Assembly: GCA_018399795.1 (NCBI GenBank)
Contig: JAGYOC010000069.1
Coordinates: 1 to 12,884, forward strand
DNA: 12,884 nucleotides
DNA from: Dehalococcoidales bacterium
Lineage (GTDB): Bacteria; Chloroflexota; Dehalococcoidia; Dehalococcoidales; UBA5760
Direction of reading: 5' to 3'
Shown: piece by piece, positions 8,668 to 12,884 of the stretch
How the letters are laid out: every line of letters begins with the position of its first letter
How positions within the stretch are numbered: position 1 is the stretch's first letter
Notes under the pieces: generated by a model
Databases searched by the model: none
What the model saw: only the letters and a program-made list of their open reading frames with translations
What the model was told of the DNA's origin: nothing
Made by a program: the position numbers and the translations under genes

Positions 8668-9690
8668 ATGGCTGATAACAACCGTAGAGTAAGGATAGCC
8701 GTTGATGCAATGGGGGGCGATTATGCCCCTGCCGAGATAGTAAAGGGTGCTGTGGCCGCAGCGGAGAGTCAGGGCGTTGAGCCGGTGCTGGTTGGCCCAC
8801 TGGATATACTGGAGGAGGAGCTGTCAAAATACAGTATATCCGGCTTACCGGTTAGCTGTGTAAATGCAGATACCTTCTTAAAAGAAGGGGAAAATCCGGC
8901 CCTGTTGGTAAGGAGCAAGCCGAATTCGTCCATAGCTGTAGCTGCCAGGACGGTAAAGGAAGGTAAAGCGGACGCACTGCTGGGTGCTACTGCTACCGGC
9001 TCTCTGATTACCAGTGCCCTGCAGTCATTTGGTATGATAGATGGTGTGGCCCGGCCGGTGATTGGTGGAGTTTTAAGCGGGTTAGCTCCCAGAACGGCGA
9101 TATTCGACCTTGGCGTCAATATGGACTGCAAACCGCATCACCTGCTTACCTTTGCCGTAATCGGTACCGTATACGCCAGGATATTTCTGGATATTCCCAA
9201 TCCCAGTGTGGCCTTGCTGAACGTTGGCAAGGAAGAAGGCAAGGGTAACGAGGTTGTCCGGGAAGCCTATGAGCTATTAAAGGATAGTGGCCTCAACTTC
9301 GTCGGCAACGTTGAGGGCAACGCTGTCTTGAATGGTGGTGCTGATGTTATCGTCTGCGATGCCTTTGTCGGCAACGCCATTATGAAGCTCTGCGAGGGAG
9401 CGGTCGTCGCTATGACGGGCTTCTTCAAGGGCAAATCGAAGAGCTATCCTTTAATAGGGCGGTTTTTAAAGGGTAAAGTTAAGGATTTGCTCAAGTCGCT
9501 GGTACTGACCGATAGTGCCGGTGGCGGTCTAATCTGGGGGGTTGATGGGGTGGTGCTGAAGATACATGGCAATAGCCAGGCTGAGGAAGTAACCAGGAAA
9601 CTGGGTCAGGCCCGCCTGGCGGTGGAAAAGGGAATGGTAGTGAACCTGAAAAAAGAGCTTGGTGCAATGGCGGGTAAAATAAAGCGATAA
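8668..9690 (+). CDS. plsX: Phosphate acyltransferase PlsX
   Basis: PlsX converts acyl-ACP and phosphate into acyl-phosphate, which PlsY then transfers to glycerol-3-phosphate at the membrane; it links fatty acid and phospholipid synthesis. The 340 residues match the family length. Signatures are AVDAMGGDYAP near the N-terminus, DLGVNMDCKP, ALLNVGKEEGKGNE, FVGNVEGN and CDAFVGN. One core motif is unusual: the family's SAGNTGA reads GATATGS at residues 106-112, and DVGANVD reads DLGVNMD. The frame is closed by a stop 10 nt before the ATG, so the start is well fixed, though the ribosome site is poor. The gene lies 36 nt after the dehydratase pair and 32 nt before acpP, so it is probably cotranscribed with its substrate carrier. 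Confidence 0.95.
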   Translation: MADNNRRVRIAVDAMGGDYAPAEIVKGAVAAAESQGVEPVLVGPLDILEEELSKYSISGLPVSCVNADTFLKEGENPALLVRSKPNSSIAVAARTVKEGKADALLGATATGSLITSALQSFGMIDGVARPVIGGVLSGLAPRTAIFDLGVNMDCKPHHLLTFAVIGTVYARIFLDIPNPSVALLNVGKEEGKGNEVVREAYELLKDSGLNFVGNVEGNAVLNGGADVIVCDAFVGNAIMKLCEGAVVAMTGFFKGKSKSYPLIGRFLKGKVKDLLKSLVLTDSAGGGLIWGVDGVVLKIHGNSQAEEVTRKLGQARLAVEKGMVVNLKKELGAMAGKIKR

Positions 9691-9710
9691 AAATAATATA
9701 CCAATCTGGG

Positions 9711-9717
9711 AAAGGAG
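9711..9717 (+). promoter_or_regulatory. Strong ribosome binding site of acpP
   Basis: AAAGGAG ends 5 nt before the acpP ATG. It is the best placed ribosome site in the operon, which fits the high demand for acyl carrier protein. Confidence 0.75.
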
Positions 9718-9722
9718 AAGTT

Positions 9723-9965
9723 ATGTCGGCTACTGAAGAAACCATCAAGGATATTATTGTCAAGGTTGTACATTGCGATCGGGAGATTCTTACCCCTGAG
9801 TCAACCTTCCAGGATATGAAGGCTGATTCCCTGGACATGGTACAGGTGCTGGTCGCGCTAGAGGACGAGTTCGGTATCGAGATACCGGATGAGGAGGCTC
9901 AGAAGTTCAAGAATTTCGGTGACTTTGTTTCTTATGTAGAGGCACGCCTGGCAGAGAAAAAGTAA
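9723..9965 (+). CDS. acpP: Acyl carrier protein
   Basis: The 80-residue, acidic, helical protein holds growing acyl chains on a 4'-phosphopantetheine arm in the cytoplasm. The attachment serine is S36 in the motif KADSLDMVQ, followed by ALEDEFGIEIPDEEA, the usual helix II and loop of this family. Length and charge are typical. It lies 32 nt after plsX, whose product uses acyl-ACP, and is followed by fabF and fabG. It belongs to the plsX-acpP-fabF-fabG block and is most likely the main carrier for fatty acid synthesis rather than a specialised polyketide carrier. Confidence 0.97.
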   Translation: MSATEETIKDIIVKVVHCDREILTPESTFQDMKADSLDMVQVLVALEDEFGIEIPDEEAQKFKNFGDFVSYVEARLAEKK

Positions 9966-10083
9966 TTATTGATGGTAACAGTGACTGGTACCGGTGACAG
10001 GCTGCAAATCTATTTCTTTGGAGCTGTTTTATCGGCGCTGTGTATATTGTTATGCCAGGCTTAAGCGTGTGGTGGTCGGTGCT

Positions 10084-10111
10084 GGCCGGGCATTAGTGGT
10101 AAGGCCCTGCC
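10084..10111 (+). other. Possible RNA hairpin in the acpP-fabF gap
   Basis: The gap of 179 nt between acpP and fabF is long for this otherwise compact operon. GGCCGGGC (10084-10091) can pair with GCCCTGCC (10104-10111) with one mismatch and a 12-nt loop. No run of T follows, so it is not a terminator; it could modulate fabF translation or protect the upstream acpP message. I found no convincing internal promoter here. Confidence 0.25.
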
Positions 10112-10124
10112 AATCCTGAGGGTA

Positions 10125-10147
10125 AAGGAGGCGAAAAAGACGAGGTG
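10125..10147 (+). promoter_or_regulatory. Ribosome binding site and GTG start of fabF
   Basis: AAGGAGG (10125-10131) is a perfect Shine-Dalgarno sequence but stands 13 nt from the GTG at 10145-10147, longer than usual. No ATG, GTG or TTG lies between them in frame. The protein begins VQRVVVTGMG, with valine read as Met, exactly as expected for this family, so the GTG is accepted. Confidence 0.7.
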
Positions 10148-11371
10148 CAGCGAGTAGTAGTTACAGGAATGGGTACCGTTTCACCCATTGGACTTAATGT
10201 TGAGGATTACTGGAAAAACCTCACGGCGGGGAAATCGGGTGTCGGCCTGATACAGAAATTCGATACCAGCAATTATCAGGTTAAGGTGGGTGCCGAGGTC
10301 AAGGGCCTTGACCCGGACAAATATATGGACCCCAAAACAGTTCAGCGAACGACGAGGACGATTCACTTGGTGGTCCCGGCAGCGCTGGAGGCTGTGAATA
10401 TGGCGGGTCTGGATATGCAAAAGGAGACACTGGAGAGGGTAGGTATTGTCAGTGCCAATATGCAGGAAAACCGGTATGTTGCCCAGGGCTTTGACACCCT
10501 TGCCACCCGCGGCCCGAGAAGGGTTGACCCGTTGTTCTTCACCAAGGGGGCTCCCAGCATTATATCGTTGCGCCTGGGCATGATATTTGGTGCGCAGGGG
10601 CCCAGTACCAGTGTTAATAGCCTCTGTGCCAGTGGGGCTGATGCCATAGGCTGTGCCCTGAATTTTATCCGCCTGGGCTATGCCGATGTTATGATTGTCG
10701 CTACATCGGATGCATCCCTGGATGAGATGACGGTTGCGGCTTTGAGCGTTATCGGTGCCTTGAGCAAGGAGCCTGACCCGGAGAAAGCCTGCCGCCCCTT
10801 TGACCTGAACCGTAGCGGATTCGTTTACGGGGAGGGGGCGGGGGTAATGATACTGGAAGGCTATGAACATGCTGTAAACAGAGGTGCATCTATATTTGCC
10901 GAACTGGCGGGGGCTGGCTGGACATTCGACGCCTTTGATACCACCGCTCCGCAGCCGGATACCGAAGCGAAAGCCATGAACATCGCCATCCAGAATGCGG
11001 GACTGGGCCTGGAAGATGTTGAATATATCAATGCTCATGGTACCAGTACACGGTTGAATGATGTCAGCGAAACAAGGGCGATAAAAAAGTTATTCGGGGA
11101 AAAGGCCTATAAGATACCCATCAGTGCTCACAAGTCAATGTACGGGCATTTGCTGTCTGCCGGCGGCATGGTGGAATCGATAGGTGCTGTTCTTACCCTG
11201 GGCAGGGGAATCATTCCCCCCACCATTCATTATGAGACGCCGGATCCGGATTGTGACCTGGACTATGTGCCGAATGTGGCCCGGAAGCAGCAGGTGAATA
11301 ATTGTCTCAAGGATAGCTTTGGCCTTGGGGGGCAAAACTGCTGCCTTCTTTTCAAGAGGTTTGAGGAGTAA
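10145..11371 (+). CDS. fabF: Beta-ketoacyl-ACP synthase II-like (FabF)
   Basis: FabF-type enzymes condense acyl-ACP with malonyl-ACP to elongate the chain by two carbons. The 408-residue protein has the complete thiolase-fold catalytic set: C161 in NSLCASGADAIG, H298 in NAHGTSTRLND, K330 and H335 in SAHKSMYGHLL. It is therefore an active ketosynthase, not a chain-length factor. Two loops that gate the substrate pocket in E. coli FabF differ. The usual GSGIGG segment is replaced by SANMQENR (103-110), and the GFGG loop holding Phe400 reads GLGG (393-396). The typical TACTSG/TACASG nucleophile elbow reads SLCASG. The enzyme may accept unusual chains, or this may be lineage variation. It lies 7 nt before fabG, whose ribosome site is inside its 3' end. 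General function is firm; chain preference is unknown. Confidence 0.93.
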   Translation: MQRVVVTGMGTVSPIGLNVEDYWKNLTAGKSGVGLIQKFDTSNYQVKVGAEVKGLDPDKYMDPKTVQRTTRTIHLVVPAALEAVNMAGLDMQKETLERVGIVSANMQENRYVAQGFDTLATRGPRRVDPLFFTKGAPSIISLRLGMIFGAQGPSTSVNSLCASGADAIGCALNFIRLGYADVMIVATSDASLDEMTVAALSVIGALSKEPDPEKACRPFDLNRSGFVYGEGAGVMILEGYEHAVNRGASIFAELAGAGWTFDAFDTTAPQPDTEAKAMNIAIQNAGLGLEDVEYINAHGTSTRLNDVSETRAIKKLFGEKAYKIPISAHKSMYGHLLSAGGMVESIGAVLTLGRGIIPPTIHYETPDPDCDLDYVPNVARKQQVNNCLKDSFGLGGQNCCLLFKRFEE

Positions 11372-11378
11372 GAGAGCT

Positions 11379-12131
11379 ATGTGTAATACGGTAAAGGAAC
11401 TGGAAGGAAGGGTAGCGCTGGTTAGCGGTGCCTCACGCGGTATAGGCAGAGCTATTGCTCTCAAGCTTGCCGAGCAGGGTGCCCGGGTGGCCGTTAACGC
11501 GAGGGCATTGGAAAATGCCGAGAAGGTAGCGGTTGAGATAGGGGAGATGGGGGGCGATGCCATCGCCTTCCAGGCTGATGTGAAGGACAGCAAGTCCGTG
11601 AAAGATATGTTTAGCGAGGTGACCGCTCGATGGGAGAAGGTCGATATCCTGGTGAACAATGCCGGTATCAACCGGGACACGCTGTTACTCAAGATGTCTG
11701 AAGAGGCGTGGGGTGATGTTATTGAAACCAACCTTACTGGAGCGTATAACTGTACCAAAATGGCCCTGCGCAGCATGATGCGGCTCCGCTGGGGGCGTAT
11801 CATCAGCGTAGCTTCAATTGCCGGGTTGATGGGTAATGCTGGCCAGGCGAACTACTCGGCTTCGAAGGCGGGTTTGATTGCCTTCACCAAGAGTGTTGCC
11901 AAGGAGGTGGGCTCACTTAACATAACAGCAAACGCGATAGCCCCGGGCTTTATTGTCACCGATATGACCGACCGGGTGCCGGAGGAGATGAAGGAAGCTA
12001 TACTGAAAATGACTCCACTGGGCCGGTATGGTCAGCCGGAGGAGGTGGCTGAACTCGTGGCTTTTCTCGCCGGAGACAAAGCGGCCTATATCAGCGGGCA
12101 GGTTATAGCCATCGATGGCGGCATTACCTGA
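11379..12131 (+). CDS. fabG: 3-oxoacyl-ACP reductase FabG (short-chain dehydrogenase)
   Basis: FabG reduces 3-ketoacyl-ACP to (R)-3-hydroxyacyl-ACP with NADPH in the cytoplasm. The 250-residue protein is a classical short-chain dehydrogenase with the cofactor loop GASRGIG (17-23), NNAG (93-96), and the catalytic tetrad N118, S146, Y159 and K163. GNAGQANYSASKAG and the C-terminal SGQVIAIDGGIT are typical of FabG. The frame stays open upstream into fabF, but the start at 11379 is preferred because GAGGAG (11363-11368) stands 10 nt before it and the length fits the family. The gene is 7 nt after fabF and is the last of the operon. Other short-chain dehydrogenases can look alike, but the context makes FabG by far the likeliest. 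Confidence 0.95.
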   Translation: MCNTVKELEGRVALVSGASRGIGRAIALKLAEQGARVAVNARALENAEKVAVEIGEMGGDAIAFQADVKDSKSVKDMFSEVTARWEKVDILVNNAGINRDTLLLKMSEEAWGDVIETNLTGAYNCTKMALRSMMRLRWGRIISVASIAGLMGNAGQANYSASKAGLIAFTKSVAKEVGSLNITANAIAPGFIVTDMTDRVPEEMKEAILKMTPLGRYGQPEEVAELVAFLAGDKAAYISGQVIAIDGGIT

Positions 12132-12180
12132 GAGAGTCGCCGGGAATAAAATATCAGGGATAGAAAAGAGAAGAACTTGA

Positions 12181-12212
12181 AGGGCTGGTTTAAGAATAAA
12201 CCGGTCCTTTTT
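12181..12212 (+). terminator. Rho-independent terminator of the fatty acid operon
   Basis: GGGCTGGTTT (12182-12191) and AAACCGGTCC (12198-12207) form a 10-bp stem with two G-U pairs and a 6-nt loop, followed directly by TTTTT (12208-12212). It begins 50 nt after the fabG stop and ends 4 nt before the stop codon of the convergent gene. It is well formed for the plus strand; the minus strand lacks a good T run after the stem. Confidence 0.85.
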
Positions 12213-12216
12213 GCTA

Positions 12217-12702
12217 TTAACCGCCCATGCCGGGCAGACACCCCTGGCGCCCTGCACCGGGGCCGGCCTGCTGCATGTTGTTCTTCAGCCAGTCCTGGAG
12301 ACCTTCTTTGCTCTTGTTCATCGGCTCCTTGATCCTCTCCACATTGATATTGGAGAGGTAGCTGGAGGTCCTGTAGGTCTTGGCCGATTCGATCTGCTGG
12401 TTGAAGTCCTCCGCTATTTTGAAGAAATTGTTGACGCTATTCCGTGTTTCCTCGTCCAGAAAGCCGAGCTTGTCGTTATTGCGGTCCCAGCTGCCCGTCT
12501 TGAGCTTGGTGGGTTTTGTCTGCGTACCGAACCGCTCGATGATCCCCTGGTCAGCATTGATGTCATTGAGAAGACTTGAGGCAATGTCCTGGGGGGTATT
12601 CTCTGATCTCCGCCTTCGCATAAAGATGCTGAATACGATAAGAACGATGAGCGGGATTATCATTGTCCATTGACTGCTGCCCTCACCGCCAAAAAAATCC
12701 AT
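12217..12702 (-). CDS. Small single-pass membrane protein of unknown function
   Basis: I do not recognise this 161-residue protein. Residues 12-28 (WTMIIPLIVLIVFSIFM) form one hydrophobic helix followed by RRRR, so the bulk should face the cytoplasm. The rest is polar and charged, probably helical, with several Asn/Asp/Lys-rich stretches, and ends in a Gly/Pro/Gln-rich tail with one Cys (GCLPGMGG). The membrane anchor followed by basic residues recalls YajC, but the protein is longer and the body does not look alike. The start is well supported: AAGGAG (12709-12714) stands 6 nt upstream, and a promoter precedes it. It converges on the fatty acid operon and so is transcribed separately. It has the look of a real gene, with consistent start signals. 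Confidence 0.8.
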   Translation of the reverse strand: MDFFGGEGSSQWTMIIPLIVLIVFSIFMRRRRSENTPQDIASSLLNDINADQGIIERFGTQTKPTKLKTGSWDRNNDKLGFLDEETRNSVNNFFKIAEDFNQQIESAKTYRTSSYLSNINVERIKEPMNKSKEGLQDWLKNNMQQAGPGAGRQGCLPGMGG

Positions 12703-12740
12703 AAATTACTCCTTCAGACTTAAGTTATGATTAACACCTA

Positions 12741-12769
12741 ATTAAAACAGATTCTCATGGATATGTCCA
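12741..12769 (-). promoter_or_regulatory. Probable promoter of the small membrane protein gene
   Basis: On the minus strand, TGGACA (12769-12764, 5 of 6 consensus bases) is followed by a 17-nt spacer and TTTAAT (12746-12741, 5 of 6). Transcription would start near 12734, about 32 nt before the ATG. The -35 box overlaps the end of the possible upstream reading frame. Confidence 0.6.
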
Positions 12770-12884
12770 GCCGGGCCTCCTGATTAACAGGCATATATTG
12801 CGCGAAAAATATTTGCACCGGTACCGGTAGGAGTGCTCCGGAAACGACCTGAGTATCTCGAAGCCGACCCGCCGGGCCATTCTC
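12755..12884 (-). CDS. Possible 3' end of a gene entering from the right edge
   Basis: A minus-strand frame is open from the window edge to a TGA at 12757-12755. It reads through MARRVGFEILRSFPEHS and ends LLIRRPGWTYP. Of about 40 codons, 29 end in G or C, which is coding-like for this region, and the phrase RVGFEILRSFP resembles the C-terminal part of some methyltransferases, though that is only an impression. The other two minus-strand frames are also open for much of this short stretch, so the call is weak. Confidence 0.4.
   Translation of the reverse strand, partial: RMARRVGFEILRSFPEHSYRYRCKYFSRNICLLIRRPGWTYP

Noticed and set aside
9972..10064. 30-codon frame with a hydrophobic stretch between acpP and fabF
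   Set aside because: It has no ribosome site and is too short to support; it could still be looked for by ribosome profiling.
10181..11038. 285-codon minus-strand frame
   Set aside because: It lies wholly antisense to fabF, whose catalytic motifs are complete; it is a by-product of fabF codon usage.
11319..11378. Earlier in-frame start for fabG
   Set aside because: It would add 20 residues encoded inside fabF with no ribosome site, whereas the ATG at 11379 has GAGGAG 10 nt before it and gives the normal FabG length.
11135..11803. 222-codon minus-strand frame
   Set aside because: It is antisense to the fabF end and fabG start, and its translation is Ser/Ala/Leu-rich without motifs.
12817..12828. 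Perfect 12-bp palindrome ACCGGTACCGGT
   Set aside because: It probably encodes Tyr-Arg-Tyr-Arg in the frame coming in from the right edge, and no paired site or promoter element goes with it.

Overview
This window looks like chromosomal housekeeping DNA from a bacterium with balanced base composition. The best guess is Chloroflexota, class Dehalococcoidia. That placement is an inference. It rests on the RpoB and RpoC insertions, the frequent ATA and AGG codons, and the pairing of plsX-acpP-fabF-fabG with two MaoC-type dehydratase subunits. No marker was available to prove it.

Layout. Positions 1-7418 hold the RNA polymerase core genes on the minus strand: rpoB (complete, with a long acidic C-terminal tail) overlapping rpoC by 8 nt (rpoC runs off the left edge). 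Positions 7419-7764 are a divergent control region. It holds one strong sigma70-type promoter for rpoBC on the minus strand and another for the lipid operon on the plus strand. The plus-strand promoter carries a perfect inverted repeat between its -35 and -10 boxes, a good operator candidate. Positions 7765-12131 are a plus-strand operon for type II fatty acid and phospholipid synthesis: a HadA-like hot-dog subunit, a HadB-like MaoC dehydratase, plsX, acpP, a divergent fabF and fabG. A rho-independent terminator at 12181-12212 closes it. A convergent minus-strand gene (12217-12702) encodes a small single-pass membrane protein of unknown function with its own promoter. The last 130 bases probably hold the 3' end of another minus-strand gene.

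How the genes work together. FabF extends acyl-ACP, FabG reduces the 3-keto group, and the MaoC pair probably removes water in place of FabZ/FabA. AcpP carries the chain, and PlsX passes the finished acyl group to phospholipid synthesis as acyl-phosphate. fabD, fabH, an enoyl reductase and plsY are not in the window, so they must be encoded elsewhere or replaced.

I see no mobile element, CRISPR array, tRNA or rRNA. No wholly new system is evident. The points most worth a second look are the candidate operator, the split dehydratase, the altered substrate-gate loops of FabF, the trigger-loop Met-to-Leu change in RpoC, the RpoB insertion and tail, and the unknown membrane protein.
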